DNA from: Pseudonocardia humida
GTDB lineage: Bacteria > Actinomycetota > Actinomycetes > Mycobacteriales > Pseudonocardiaceae
Direction: 5' to 3'
DNA: 64,000 nucleotides
Assembly (NCBI RefSeq): GCF_023898865.1
Contig: NZ_JAGSOV010000011.1
Coordinates: 186,001 to 250,000, forward strand
Of this stretch, positions 1 through 8,372 are shown piece by piece; the first letter of the stretch is position 1, and each line of letters starts with the position of its first letter. The notes under the pieces were generated by a model that saw nothing but the letters and a program-made list of their open reading frames with translations, searched no databases and had not been told where the DNA came from. The position numbers and the translations under genes were made by a program.

Positions 1-499
1 CGGTGAGCTCGTGGAAGATCCGGCCGGCCGGCACGAACAGGTCGGCCTGGGTGGGCAGGTCGGCGCCGCCGGACTCGACCAGGTTGATCACCGGGAGCCG
101 GTTGGTGCGGGCGATCTCCAGCGCGCGCAGCGTCTTGCGCAGCGAGAACGGGTTCATCGCCCCGCCGCGCACGGTCGGGTCGTGCCCGATGACCACGCAC
201 TCCACCCCGGACACGACGCCGATGCCGGTGAGGACGGAGGCCCCGACCGTGAACTCGGTGCCCCACGCGGCCAGCGCGGACAGCTCGAGGAACGGGCTGT
301 CCGGGTCGAGCAGCAGCTCCAGCCGCTCGCGCACCGGGAGCTTGCCGCGCTCGCGGTGGCGCTGCGCGTAGCGCTCCCCGCCGCCGGCGACGGCCTTCGC
401 CAACTGCTCGTCGAGCTGGTCGAGCGCGGCCAGCTGGGCCGCGCGGTTGCTCGCGTACGCCTGCGACGAGGTGTCGAGCAGGGACTTCAGTACCGGCAT
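1..499 (-). CDS. acyl-CoA carboxylase carboxyltransferase (beta) subunit, partial
   Basis: This is the N-terminal 166 residues of a biotin-dependent carboxyltransferase of the propionyl-/methylcrotonyl-CoA carboxylase type; the rest lies beyond the left window edge. The visible protein begins MPVLKSLLDTSSQAY and contains RERLELLLDPDSPFLELS and later NLVESGGADLPTQ, both characteristic of methylcrotonyl/geranyl-CoA carboxylase beta chains. The enzyme moves CO2 from carboxybiotin to an enoyl-CoA. ATG at 499 is 18 bases from the stop of the upstream acyl-CoA dehydrogenase gene on the same strand, so the two are probably one catabolic operon. Substrate (leucine, terpenoid or other branched acyl-CoA) cannot be told from this part. 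Confidence 0.9.
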   Translation of the reverse strand, partial: MPVLKSLLDTSSQAYASNRAAQLAALDQLDEQLAKAVAGGGERYAQRHRERGKLPVRERLELLLDPDSPFLELSALAAWGTEFTVGASVLTGIGVVSGVECVVIGHDPTVRGGAMNPFSLRKTLRALEIARTNRLPVINLVESGGADLPTQADLFVPAGRIFHELT

Positions 500-517
500 C
501 AGCGCCTCTCCCCCGGC

Positions 518-1669
518 TCAGTACGACCGCGGCAGGCCCAGGCTGTGCTGGGCCACGTAGTTCAGGATCATCTCCCGGTTGACCGGCGCGATCCGCAGCA
601 GCCTGGCCAGTCCCCAGTACGGCAGCAGTCCGAACTCCTGGGACACGCCGTTGCCGCCGTGCGCCTGCACGGCCGCGTCCAGCGCGGCCAGCGCCGCCTC
701 GGCGGCGGCGTACTTGGCGATGTTCGACGCCTCGCCCGCCGGCAGCCCGTTGTCGTGCAGCCACGCCGCCTTGCGCGCCATCAGCGCGGCCAGCTCGGTC
801 TCGATCTTCGCATGGGCCAGCGGGTGGGCCACGCCCTGGTGGGCGCCGATGGGCCGGTCCCAGACCCGGCGCTCGTTCGCGTAGCGGGCGGCGCGTCCCA
901 GGGCGTAGCGGGCGATCCCGACGCCCAGCGCGGCCCCGGTGATCCGCTCCGGGTTGAGCCCGTGGAAGACCTGCCGGAAGCCCTGGCCCTCGGTGCCGAC
1001 CAGCGCCTCGGCGGGCAGCCGGACGCCGTCGAAGTGCAGCGTGAACTGGGCCTCGGGCAGCATCACGTCGACCGGCAGCCGGGTCGTCGTCAGCCCCGGG
1101 GCGTCGGTGGGCACCAGGAACAGCGACAGCCGCGCGGTGCCCGCGTCGTCGCGGCCGGTGCGGGCGACCAGCAGCAGCGCGTCGGCGCCGTCGACGCCGG
1201 AGATGTAGTACTTCTCGCCGTTGACGACCCACTCGGCACCCTCGCGGCGGGCGGTCGTGGCCAGCCGGCGGGTGTTGGAGCCCGCGTCCGGCTCGGTGAT
1301 CGCGAAGACCACCTTCTGCCGCCCGCTCGCCAGCCCGGGCAGCCACTGCTCTCGCTGCTCGTCGGTGCCGTACTCGACCAGGATCTCGGCCGAGATGGCC
1401 GCGGTGACCAGCAGCAGCAGGATCGGCGCCCCGCGGGCCGCGATCTCCTCGCAGACGATCGCCAGCTCGACCAGCCCGCCGCCGCCCCCGCCGTGCTCCT
1501 CCGGGATGTTGACGCCGATGAACCCGGCGTCGCCGAGGGCGTGCCACAGCTCGGTGCACTCCCGGCCCTCGCGGGCGTGTTCGACGTAGTAGGCGCCGCC
1601 GAAGGGGGCCGCCACGGCGCCCACGGCGGCCCGCAGGTCCCGGTGCTCGTCGCTCTCGACGAAGTCCAC
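518..1669 (-). CDS. acyl-CoA dehydrogenase
   Basis: A 383-residue FAD flavoprotein of the acyl-CoA dehydrogenase family, which oxidises acyl-CoA to enoyl-CoA. Visible family marks are the ITEPDAGSNTRRLATTA segment in the middle domain and the C-terminal QAHGGNGVSQEFGL with a final LPRSY. I chose the GTG at 1669 (VDFVESDEHRDLR) because homologues start at this point and a GGGGG stretch lies just upstream; two GTGs further upstream (1717, 1729) would add about 16-20 poorly conserved residues. The neighbouring carboxyltransferase suggests the enoyl product is carboxylated next. Divergent TetR at 1759 is the likely regulator. Confidence 0.92.
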   Translation of the reverse strand: MDFVESDEHRDLRAAVGAVAAPFGGAYYVEHAREGRECTELWHALGDAGFIGVNIPEEHGGGGGGLVELAIVCEEIAARGAPILLLLVTAAISAEILVEYGTDEQREQWLPGLASGRQKVVFAITEPDAGSNTRRLATTARREGAEWVVNGEKYYISGVDGADALLLVARTGRDDAGTARLSLFLVPTDAPGLTTTRLPVDVMLPEAQFTLHFDGVRLPAEALVGTEGQGFRQVFHGLNPERITGAALGVGIARYALGRAARYANERRVWDRPIGAHQGVAHPLAHAKIETELAALMARKAAWLHDNGLPAGEASNIAKYAAAEAALAALDAAVQAHGGNGVSQEFGLLPYWGLARLLRIAPVNREMILNYVAQHSLGLPRSY

Positions 1670-1758
1670 GCCGACCCCCGTCCGCCGTTGTGCTCCCGAT
1701 TGTGATTCCGAGTTCACTAGTTCTCGCACGCTACCCCGGCGCCTGCCATGATGGCCAG
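1670..1758. promoter_or_regulatory. divergent promoter region, acyl-CoA dehydrogenase / tetR
   Basis: This 89-base gap between divergent genes has an AT-richer patch at about 1694-1727, unlike its surroundings, containing the palindromic core ACTAGT inside GTTCACTAGTTC. Placement between a TetR gene and a catabolic operon suggests promoters and the TetR operator lie here. The operator assignment is inference; the palindrome is short and imperfect outside the core. Confidence 0.4.
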
Positions 1759-2385
1759 ATGCCGCCCGCGACCGGTTCCCCCGCGCCCGCCGGAGCCCGC
1801 CGCCGCGATCCGGGCCGGCGCGAGCGCATCCTCACCGCGGCCGCCGAGCTGGCCGCGCGGCGCGGCTTCCACACCGTCGGGATGGCCGACATCGGCGCCG
1901 AGGCGGGGATCGTCGGCTCCGGGATCTACCGGCACTTCGACAGCAAGGACGCCATCCTGGTGGCGCTGCTCGACCGGGTCATGGCCCGGCTGCAGGACGG
2001 TGCGACACGCATCGTCGCCGAGTCGCCCGACGACCGCAGCGCGCTGTCCGCCCTGGTCCGCGACCACATCCGGGTCGCGATCGAGGACCGCAGCGTGCTC
2101 GCGGTCTACCACCGGGAGATCCACAACCTGCCCGCGGACGACCGCAGGCGGCTGCGCAGGCTGCAGCGGCACTACCTGGAGGACTGGGTGCACGTGCTGG
2201 CCCCGCTGCGCCGCGACCTGGCCGACGGGGAGCTGCGCCTGGCCGTGCACGCGGCGATCGGCGCGATCCAGTCCACCCTGTTCTTCCGCAGCGGGCTGCC
2301 CGCCGACCGGCTGACCGGGCTGCTCGACGCGATGACCCACGCCTGCCTCGGCGTAGAGCCGACCGCCGATGTGAACCGGGAGTGA
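1759..2385 (+). CDS. TetR/AcrR family transcriptional regulator
   Basis: A 208-residue TetR repressor. The N-terminal helix-turn-helix (about residues 20-65) reads RERILTAAAELAARRGFHTVGM then GSGIYRHFDSKDAILVALL, a textbook TetR DNA-binding domain; the C-terminal ligand domain resembles acyl-CoA-responsive regulators of the KstR2/FadR kind. The ATG at 1759 is chosen because the in-frame upstream extension overlaps the divergent promoter. It lies between an acyl-CoA dehydrogenase/carboxylase operon and an acyl-CoA ligase, so control of both by an acyl-CoA ligand is likely but inferred. Confidence 0.9.
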   Translation: MPPATGSPAPAGARRRDPGRRERILTAAAELAARRGFHTVGMADIGAEAGIVGSGIYRHFDSKDAILVALLDRVMARLQDGATRIVAESPDDRSALSALVRDHIRVAIEDRSVLAVYHREIHNLPADDRRRLRRLQRHYLEDWVHVLAPLRRDLADGELRLAVHAAIGAIQSTLFFRSGLPADRLTGLLDAMTHACLGVEPTADVNRE

Positions 2386-2456
2386 CTCGACCCTTGCCCC
2401 GGTGACCCCGCTCACGCATGCTGGGGCCCGCTCACCGGCGGCGAAGGGGCTGGCAC

Positions 2457-4175
2457 ATGACTGGGCAGACGGCGGGCCTACCGCACATCCCGCACGGCAC
2501 CGACCTCCCGGACGCCGCGGCGATCGACGTCGAAACCCTGCGCGGGCGGCGGGCGGTGCACCGCTGGGAGCGGACCTCCGTCGGCGACGTCTTCGAGCGC
2601 CTCACCTGGAGCCGCCCCGACCAGGTGGCCATCGCCGCCGCGGACGGCGCCTGCGGCGACGAGCGCTTCGCCGCGGTCACCTACCGGCAGGCCGACGACG
2701 TGGCCAACCGGTTCGCCCACGCACTGGCCGACGCCGGCCTCGTCCCCGGCGACCGGGTGCTGCTGCTCTGCGAGAACTCGGTGGAGGCGTTCCTGGCCAA
2801 GATCGGGGTGGCGAAGGCGGGGATGGTGGCGGTGCCGCTGAACCCGGGCCTGGCCCCGGACGTGCTCGAGCACCTCATCGGGCGCACCGAGCCGCGGTTC
2901 GCGCTGGTCGACGCCGAGCTGTGGCCGCGGGTCGGGGCGGTCTTCGCGGCCGCCGGGCTGGCCGTCGGCGCCACGGTGACCATCGGCGGCGGCCCCGTCG
3001 CCGGCAGCCCCGCCTTCGCCGACCTCCTGGAGGGCCGTGCGGCGACCGAGCCCGACGTCGAGGTCCACGGCGACGACATCTGGCAGCTGCTGTTCACCTC
3101 GGGCACCACCGCCATGCCCAAGGGCGTGATGCTCTCGCACAGCTACGCGCACCTGGCCGGGCTCAACTTCGCGCTGTCGCTCACGCGCGGGCTGCGCCAC
3201 GAGAGCGACCTGCGGCTGACCACCTTCCTGCCGATGATCTACCACGTCGGCGACGAGATCTTCCCGTTCGGCACCTTCCTGGCCGGCGGCACCCTGACGC
3301 TGGGCAGGCGCCCCGCACCCGGTCCGGTCGCCGCGGCCACCCCGGGCGCCACGGCGCTGTGGGCGGGCTCACCGCAGTTCGTCGCCGCGCTCGCCGACGA
3401 GCTCGACGCCCACCCCGAGCTGGACGTGTCCGCCCTGACCACGCTCGTCTACGGCTGGGGCGCGCTGGCCCCCGCGCTGATCGAGCGGCTGGAGCGGCGC
3501 TGCGCACCCGGGTTCGTCACGCTCGGGATCTTCGGCCAGACCGAGGCCATCGCCTGCCACCGGTTCTGGCCCACGCGCTGGCCCGACGTGCACGCCCGCA
3601 GCGCCCCGGCCGTCAACTACGTCGGGCTGCCCAGCGGACTGCTGGCCTCCGACGTCGTCGACGAGGACGGCGCACCGGTTCGCGACGGGCGGCCGGGCGA
3701 GGCCGTCTACCGCTCCCCCGTGATGACCGCCGGCTACTACCGCGACGTCGAGGCCACCCGCGAGGCCTTCCGCGGCGGCTGGTTCCACTCCGGCGACAGC
3801 GCGGTCGTCGACACCGGCGCCGACGGAGCCGGCCTGCGGATCATGGTCGACCGGTACAAGGACATCGTGAAGACCGGCGGGGAGAACGTCAGCAGCCTGC
3901 GCGTGGAGGCCGTGCTGCACGAGCACCCCGACGTGCTGCGCGCCGCGGTGGTCGGGCTGCCGCACGAGCGCTGGGGCGAGGCGGTGACCGCCGTCGTCGT
4001 GCCGTGCGAGGGCAGCTCGCCGACCGCCGAGGACGTGATCGCGCACTGCCGCGCCCGGCTCGGCGGCCACGAGACGCCCAAGGCGGTCGTCTTCACCGAC
4101 GCCCTGCCCGACACCGTGGGCGGCAAGATCCTCAAGTACCGGCTGCGGGACCGGTACGCCGACCTCTACCGCTGA
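2457..4175 (+). CDS. AMP-dependent acyl-CoA synthetase/ligase
   Basis: A 572-residue ANL-superfamily ligase that activates a carboxylic acid through an acyl-AMP and transfers it to CoA. The ATP P-loop motif TSGTTAMPKGVMLSH is at about residues 213-227, the GQTEA motif replaces the usual YGxTE, HSGDSAVVD and DRYKDIVKTGGENVSS carry the adenylate and hinge residues, and GGKILKYRLRD holds the C-terminal catalytic lysine. ATG 2457 has a GAAGGGG ribosome site 8 bases upstream, so the in-frame ATG at 2418 is not preferred. It is co-oriented with the TetR gene and probably feeds the acyl-CoA dehydrogenase/carboxylase pathway encoded upstream. Confidence 0.92.
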   Translation: MTGQTAGLPHIPHGTDLPDAAAIDVETLRGRRAVHRWERTSVGDVFERLTWSRPDQVAIAAADGACGDERFAAVTYRQADDVANRFAHALADAGLVPGDRVLLLCENSVEAFLAKIGVAKAGMVAVPLNPGLAPDVLEHLIGRTEPRFALVDAELWPRVGAVFAAAGLAVGATVTIGGGPVAGSPAFADLLEGRAATEPDVEVHGDDIWQLLFTSGTTAMPKGVMLSHSYAHLAGLNFALSLTRGLRHESDLRLTTFLPMIYHVGDEIFPFGTFLAGGTLTLGRRPAPGPVAAATPGATALWAGSPQFVAALADELDAHPELDVSALTTLVYGWGALAPALIERLERRCAPGFVTLGIFGQTEAIACHRFWPTRWPDVHARSAPAVNYVGLPSGLLASDVVDEDGAPVRDGRPGEAVYRSPVMTAGYYRDVEATREAFRGGWFHSGDSAVVDTGADGAGLRIMVDRYKDIVKTGGENVSSLRVEAVLHEHPDVLRAAVVGLPHERWGEAVTAVVVPCEGSSPTAEDVIAHCRARLGGHETPKAVVFTDALPDTVGGKILKYRLRDRYADLYR

Positions 4176-4266
4176 TCAGCCCCGCATCGCCGCGCGCCAC
4201 CGGGTTTGCCGCCGGGGAGTCCGGTTACCTCCCAGGCACGACCCAGGTGTTCGGACTGGAGGACGA

Positions 4267-5040
4267 GTGGCGGGCCCGGTGCACGACCCCGGCGGCATCC
4301 CGGCCGGCATCTCGATCGCCGTCGAGCACGCGGGCGACGCGACGATGTGGCTGACCGGTCGGCTGTGCGTGGCCGACTGCGCGGCGGTGGGCGCGGTGCT
4401 GGACCGGCTGCTGCGCGACGCCGACTGCGTCACGATCGACGTCGGCGGGCTCACCGTCGAGCAGCCCGCGGCGCTGGACGTCCTCACGACGGCGCTGCTG
4501 GACGCGGGCGGCTGGCCGGTGGCGAAGCTGGCGGTCCGCGGCACCGACCGGGCGGTGCTCCGCGCGCTGCACCTCTCCGGGGTGTCCCGCTCGGTCGCCG
4601 TCGCCGGTTCCTCCGCGGGCGCCCGCAGGGCCTGCGACCGGCGCCCGGCCCAGGTGCGGGCCCGGCAGGCGCTGCCGCCCGAGCCGGAGTCGGTGCAGCG
4701 GGCCCGCCGGTTCCTGGAGATCCGGCTGGCGCTGTGGGCCTACCCCGGCGCCACCGCCCCGGAAGCGGTCCAGGTGGTGAGCGAGCTGGTCACCAACGCC
4801 GTCGAACACGCCGGGACACCGCTGCACGTCGACGTGGTCCTCGACGACACCGCGCTGCAGTGCCGCGTGCGGGACTACTCCTCGGAGCTCCCGATCCTGG
4901 ACGAGCCCTGCACGCGGCTGCAGGGCGGCCTCGGCCTGCACATCGTCGACGGCCTGGCGACCGACTGGGGCTGCACCCCGCACCCCGACGGCAAGACGGT
5001 GTGGGCCCGCTTCGCCGCGGAGCCCCCACTGGCCGGCTGA
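4267..5040 (+). CDS. STAS-like / HATPase anti-sigma-factor-kinase fusion protein
   Basis: A 257-residue fusion. Residues about 10-115 have a STAS-like fold pattern (strand, then VTIDVGGLTVEQPAALDVL, where the antagonist's DSSG is replaced by EQPA). Residues about 135-255 form a GHKL ATPase of the RsbW/SpoIIAB type, with the N-box VSELVTNAVEHAG and a G-box GGLGLHIVDGLATDWG. RsbW-type kinases bind sigma factors and phosphorylate STAS antagonists; here an antagonist-like domain without the serine is tethered to the kinase. GTG 4267 follows GGAGGA. It is a paralogue of the gene at 20472, and the two bracket the partner-switching region. Target sigma factor is not known. Confidence 0.85.
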   Translation: MAGPVHDPGGIPAGISIAVEHAGDATMWLTGRLCVADCAAVGAVLDRLLRDADCVTIDVGGLTVEQPAALDVLTTALLDAGGWPVAKLAVRGTDRAVLRALHLSGVSRSVAVAGSSAGARRACDRRPAQVRARQALPPEPESVQRARRFLEIRLALWAYPGATAPEAVQVVSELVTNAVEHAGTPLHVDVVLDDTALQCRVRDYSSELPILDEPCTRLQGGLGLHIVDGLATDWGCTPHPDGKTVWARFAAEPPLAG

Positions 5041-5145
5041 ACCGCTCGCGACCGGTCCCCGCAACCCCTCCCCGACCAGCCGCAGCCCGTGCGTGCCAGG
5101 TGTGCGGGGGTTCCGGGCGGCAACCCTGGGTGTGTCGACGTGACG

Positions 5146-5164
5146 GCAGGGGCCGGACCCCTGC
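5146..5164 (+). terminator. stem-loop downstream of the STAS-ATPase gene
   Basis: GCAGGGG and CCCCTGC form a perfect 7-bp stem around CCGGA, about 105 bases after the STAS-ATPase stop codon. There is no T-tract, so termination is only inferred from position. Confidence 0.35.
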
Positions 5165-5688
5165 TCGTTCAGAGGTCGCCCGCCGCGCAGGCGCCGCCTT
5201 TCCGCGTCTCTGAGCCGGGCCCGGGGCTGGGCGCGCCGCCGGCTGACGTTCCTGTCTAGGGCGCCTCCGGTGAGGACCTCAGCTCCAGCAGGGGGTGCGA
5301 AGTGGGTGGGGAGTGGGCGCTGCGCGCCCACCGGGGGCTCGCCCGGCTCGCGGCGGTGCGCGCCGCCTCGCCCGGGGCGCGAGCGCGACTCTCGTTGCGT
5401 CCGGTGGAGCGAGCGCGACTCTCGTCCCGCCGGGCGAGCGAGTGGCGCGTTGGGCCGGCCCCATTCGGGCGAGGGCGCCGTGGCGTCGGTGGTGGGGGCG
5501 GGGAGGGTGCGGCGGCCCCGAGTTCGCGGAGGTGGTCAGGCCGCGCTCGGCCAGCGCGGCGGACCACCCGACGACTCGCCGAGCAGGCGCAACGGCCCCA
5601 TCATGGTCGAGCGGGCTCCGGAGCCGCCGCGATCTCCACGGCGGGCGGCTCCCCGACACCGCGCCGAACGCCGACCGGGAAGGTGCTG
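5165..5688. other. long intergenic stretch, no convincing gene
   Basis: I see no gene with a plausible start and composition here. The stretch is extremely G-rich on the + strand in 5475-5520 and contains the short direct repeats listed separately. Open frames on both strands are Arg/Pro/Gly-rich shadows. A minus-strand frame around 5500-5600 (WSAALAERGLTTSANSG) reads slightly more like protein and could be a gene remnant, but I cannot identify it. Confidence 0.4.
5379..5425. repeat. 17-bp direct repeat with 30-bp period inside an inverted repeat
   Basis: GCGAGCGCGACTCTCGT occurs at 5379-5395 and again, identical, at 5409-5425, exactly 30 bases apart. The pair is flanked by inverted arms (GCCTCGCCCGG near 5365 and CCGGGCGAGCG at 5430-5440). 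It lies in an intergenic stretch and looks like a small dispersed palindromic element of actinomycetes rather than CRISPR, because only two copies occur and the spacer is 13 bases. Confidence 0.6.
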
Positions 5689-6039
5689 ATGCTCTTCGAC
5701 GTCTCGATCGCCTGCGCGATCGATCGACGCACGACCGTCGTCCGGATCAGCGGTGCGGTCGACATCAGCACGCGCGACGCGTTCGTCGCCGCGATCGAGT
5801 GCGCCGCGGCGTTCGGCGGCCCGATCGAGCTCGACCTGAACGGCGTCACGTTCTTCTCCGCGGCCGGGATGCACTGCATCGAGCACGCCGACCGGCTCAT
5901 GGCCTGCGGCGGCCACCCGCTGCGGCTGGTCGTCCGCCGGACCAGCCCGGTCATGATCGTCCTGGACGCCGTGCAGCCGCACCGGCGCTGGTCGATCGAC
6001 GCCGGCCCGACCGGGAGCCGACCCGCCCCGACGGCGTGA
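5689..6039 (+). CDS. STAS-domain protein (anti-anti-sigma factor-like)
   Basis: A 116-residue single-domain STAS protein. The family core is seen as VVRISGAVDISTRDAFVAAIE followed by IELDLNGVTFFSAAGMHCIEHAD. In SpoIIAA/RsbV the loop reads D-S-S/T-G; here it is S-A-A-G, so the exact phosphorylation serine is shifted or lost. ATG 5689 follows GGGAAGG at 6-base spacing; a GTG two codons earlier is possible. STAS proteins release sigma factors by binding their anti-sigma kinase. It stands alone downstream of the STAS-ATPase fusion and upstream of a decayed dioxygenase gene. Confidence 0.82.
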   Translation: MLFDVSIACAIDRRTTVVRISGAVDISTRDAFVAAIECAAAFGGPIELDLNGVTFFSAAGMHCIEHADRLMACGGHPLRLVVRRTSPVMIVLDAVQPHRRWSIDAGPTGSRPAPTA

Positions 6040-6072
6040 GCCGTCACCGTCGGGCGCGAGCCCGTCCGCGAG

Positions 6073-6462
6073 GTGGCCCCGATCAACGCGGACAAGGGCT
6101 TCGACCACCCCTCGAACTCGGTCGCAGGCCGGCGCCGCTGCGTCGGCGCGGCGTGCTCGTCGTCGCCGCCGGCTACGTCGTGCACAACCTGCGCGGCATG
6201 GACTGGAAGCTCACCGACGACGGCTACGACTGGGCGCGCCGCTTCGACGAGGAGACCACGGCGCGCATGCCGACCGACCCCACGGAGATCGCGACGCTGG
6301 ACGGGCACCGGGACTTCCGCGACGCCGTCCCGACCCCCGACCACTCACCCCGGCCTTGTACCTGGCCGGCCTCGCGGCCGCCTCCCCCGCGGGGGACACC
6401 GACGTGCTCGTCGACGGCTACGCCTACGGGTCACTGTCGATGACCGCGTACACCTCGGGCTC
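6073..6462 (+). pseudogene. decayed DODA-type (LigB class III) extradiol dioxygenase
   Basis: Remnant of a 4,5-DOPA-dioxygenase-like ring-cleavage enzyme. Pieces match the family in order but in different frames: INADKGFDH (frame of 6073), then after a loss of roughly 30-35 codons LELGRRPAPLRRRGVLVVAAGYVVHNLRGMDW in the next frame (about 6112-6345), then LYLAGLAAASPAGDTDVLVDGYAYGSLSMTAYTSG (6350-6461) in a third frame. The last shift fits a single-base loss in what would be CACTTCACC near 6343. The N-terminal half with the first metal histidines is absent. Not functional. Confidence 0.75.
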
Positions 6463-6580
6463 GCCTGCCCCGACGCCGCCGGCACCGGCGGATCGCCACG
6501 GCCGCCCGCCGACCTCCCCCCGGACGGCTCGAACATCTGGCGGACCCGGCCCGGCCATCGACCCGGCTCCATCCCGGACA

Positions 6581-6595
6581 TATCGTGTTACGATA
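6581..6595. promoter_or_regulatory. MarR-type operator palindrome TATCGT-gtt-ACGATA
   Basis: A perfect 6-bp inverted repeat, TATCGTGTTACGATA, lies 45 bases upstream of the decayed DUF3040 start at 6641. The same element (TATCGTGGTACGATA) occurs at 35666-35680 between a marR gene and an intact DUF3040 gene, so this is probably a second site for that MarR regulator. Confidence 0.65.
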
Positions 6596-6640
6596 GACCG
6601 GCGAGGTCCGGCAGTGGTCGACACGTCCACGGAGGGCTCC

Positions 6641-6720
6641 ATGCCCAACGAGCACGAGCGGCGGGGTGCCGCGCGACCTCGAGCGCCGGTCCGCCACCGA
6701 GGACCCCGAGGTCGTGCCGG
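6641..6720 (+). pseudogene. frameshifted DUF3040 gene fragment
   Basis: ATG 6641, preceded by GGAGGG, opens MPNEHERR and then shifts: the next frame continues RDLERRSATEDPE. Together these match the N-terminus of the intact DUF3040 protein at 35723 (MLNDHERRVLRELERRTAADDPEF). The break is a one-base change near 6665. The downstream membrane half is not recognisable, so only the first ~27 codons of the family survive, with an intact operator upstream. Confidence 0.65.
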
Positions 6721-6911
6721 CGTGGACGGCGCTGCTGCTGGTCGACGGGGCCGGCGCACGGTCGCCCACCAGCCCACGCGCGCCCATCCGGGCCGCCGCC
6801 CGGCGCTGCCCACCGCGGCAGCGCGGCACCGCTCGACGACACCCACCGACCGGCACCCGCGGGGGTGAACCGGACGCCCCGGCGGTTCCGGGGCGGGAGA
6901 CGGAGGACGAC

Positions 6912-7814
6912 ATGCTGATCACCCTGGCCGTGCTCGCCGTGGCCGTGGCCGTGCTGCTGCTCGCGACGGGTGTGCGGATCGTCAACCAGTACGAACGGGG
7001 GGTGGTGTTCCGCTTCGGCCGGGTCCTGCCCGAGACCCGCGGCCCCGGGCTCGCGCTGCTCGTCCCGGTCGTCGACCGGCTGCGCAAGGTGAACATGCAG
7101 ATCATCACCCAGCCGGTCCCCGCCCAGGACGGCATCACCCGCGACAACGTCACCGTCCGCGTCGACGCGGTCCTCTACTACCGGGTGATCGACCCGGTGC
7201 GCGTCGCCGTCGACGTGCAGGACTACTCCTCGGCGATCCTGCAGGTCGCCCAGGCCTCGCTGCGCTCGATCATCGGCAAGAGCGACCTCGACGACCTGCT
7301 GTCCAACCGCGAGCAGCTCAACCAGGGCCTGGAACTGATGATCGACAACCCGGCGGTCGGCTGGGGGGTGCACATCGACCGCGTCGAGATCAAGGACGTC
7401 GCGCTCCCCGAGTCGATGAAGCGGTCGATGTCGCGCCAGGCCGAGGCCGAACGCGAGCGCCGGTCCCGCGTGATCACCGCCGACGGCGAGCTGCAGGCCT
7501 CCACGACGATGGCCCGCGCCGCCGAGGTCATGTCCGAACACCCCGCCGCCCTGCAGCTGCGACTGCTGCAGACCGTCGTCGAGGTCGCCGCGGAGAAGAA
7601 CTCCACCCTCGTGCTCCCGTTCCCCGTGGAGCTGCTGCGCTTCCTGGAACGCACGACACCCCCGGCCGAGCCGGGCCGATCCGGCGAGCCCGCGCAGCCC
7701 GAGCCCGCGCGCTCGGAGGCGCCGGATCCCGAGCCGGAGCCCGAGCAGACCAACGGCGTCGCGCCGGCCGCGCCCCGGCCGCTCACCGCCGAGCAGCGGG
7801 CCGCCCTCACCTGA
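6912..7814 (+). CDS. SPFH/PHB-domain membrane protein (slipin/stomatin-like)
   Basis: A 300-residue stomatin-like protein. An N-terminal membrane segment (about residues 2-20, LITLAVLAVAVAVLLLATG) is followed by the PHB core, including YERGVVFRFGRVLPETRGPG, VTVRVDAVLYYRV, the LRSIIGKSDLDDLLSNREQLN segment and a helical RQAEAERERRSRVITADGE coiled coil. The last ~50 residues are a Pro/Glu-rich tail. Such proteins form membrane microdomain cages and usually pair with NfeD; no intact NfeD gene adjoins it. ATG 6912 follows GGAGG. No membrane protease partner is nearby. Confidence 0.9.
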   Translation: MLITLAVLAVAVAVLLLATGVRIVNQYERGVVFRFGRVLPETRGPGLALLVPVVDRLRKVNMQIITQPVPAQDGITRDNVTVRVDAVLYYRVIDPVRVAVDVQDYSSAILQVAQASLRSIIGKSDLDDLLSNREQLNQGLELMIDNPAVGWGVHIDRVEIKDVALPESMKRSMSRQAEAERERRSRVITADGELQASTTMARAAEVMSEHPAALQLRLLQTVVEVAAEKNSTLVLPFPVELLRFLERTTPPAEPGRSGEPAQPEPARSEAPDPEPEPEQTNGVAPAAPRPLTAEQRAALT

Positions 7815-7846
7815 GCGGTGGGGCGGCGCCTCCGGTCAGGCGCCGG

Positions 7847-8215
7847 TCAGGCGCCCGAGTGGCACGAGCCGCCCGCCGAGACCCGGGCGATCGCCTGCTC
7901 GACGGTCGGGGACGTGCTGAAGGGGTCGCGCAGGTCGACGTGGTCGAGGAGCAGGCGCACCGGCCAGGGCACGGCGGCGAGCACGAGCCGGTGGCCCGTG
8001 CGCCGGAGCCGGCCGTCCAGCGCCAGCAGCGCCCGCAGGCCCCCGATGTCGAGGAACTCGACCCCCGACACGTCCAGCACCAGCCCGGCGGCGAGCATCC
8101 CGTCGAGTTGCTGGACGAGTTCCGGCGCGCTGCACCGGTCGACCTCACCGGACACCGCCGCCACCGTGGGCGCGGGCGAGGTCGCGGGTGAGGTCGCGGG
8201 GTGGATTCGGATCAT
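7847..8215 (-). CDS. STAS-domain protein
   Basis: A 122-residue STAS protein whose core reads VAAVSGEVDRCSAPELVQQLD and LVLDVSGVEFLDIGGLRALLALD. The conserved antagonist loop is D-I-G-G: the serine that RsbW/SpoIIAB kinases phosphorylate is missing, so this protein should act as a constitutively unphosphorylated partner or by another signal. ATG 8215 has GGAG 5 bases upstream; the in-frame open reading extends further but without a ribosome site. It lies downstream of a GAF-ANTAR gene on the same strand, 157 bases away. Confidence 0.82.
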   Translation of the reverse strand: MIRIHPATSPATSPAPTVAAVSGEVDRCSAPELVQQLDGMLAAGLVLDVSGVEFLDIGGLRALLALDGRLRRTGHRLVLAAVPWPVRLLLDHVDLRDPFSTSPTVEQAIARVSAGGSCHSGA

Positions 8216-8372
8216 CAGCTCCGGCACGGGGACTCCCAGGGCAGCGGCCAGCACGACACGGCCGCCCTGCGGGACCGCGTCAAAGGTTAGCCAACTCGCG
8301 CCGGCTTGGCAGCACCCGCACGTGTGAGACGGCGCCGACACCGCCGGCCCGGGACTCCCCCGGCGCGGTCGG

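Noticed and set aside
11..1705. A 564-codon + strand open frame across the acyl-CoA dehydrogenase gene
   Set aside because: Its protein is Arg/Gly/Gln-rich with no family pattern, and the minus strand encodes a clear acyl-CoA dehydrogenase.
5379..5425. A CRISPR array
   Set aside because: Only two repeat copies with a 13-base gap and no cas genes.
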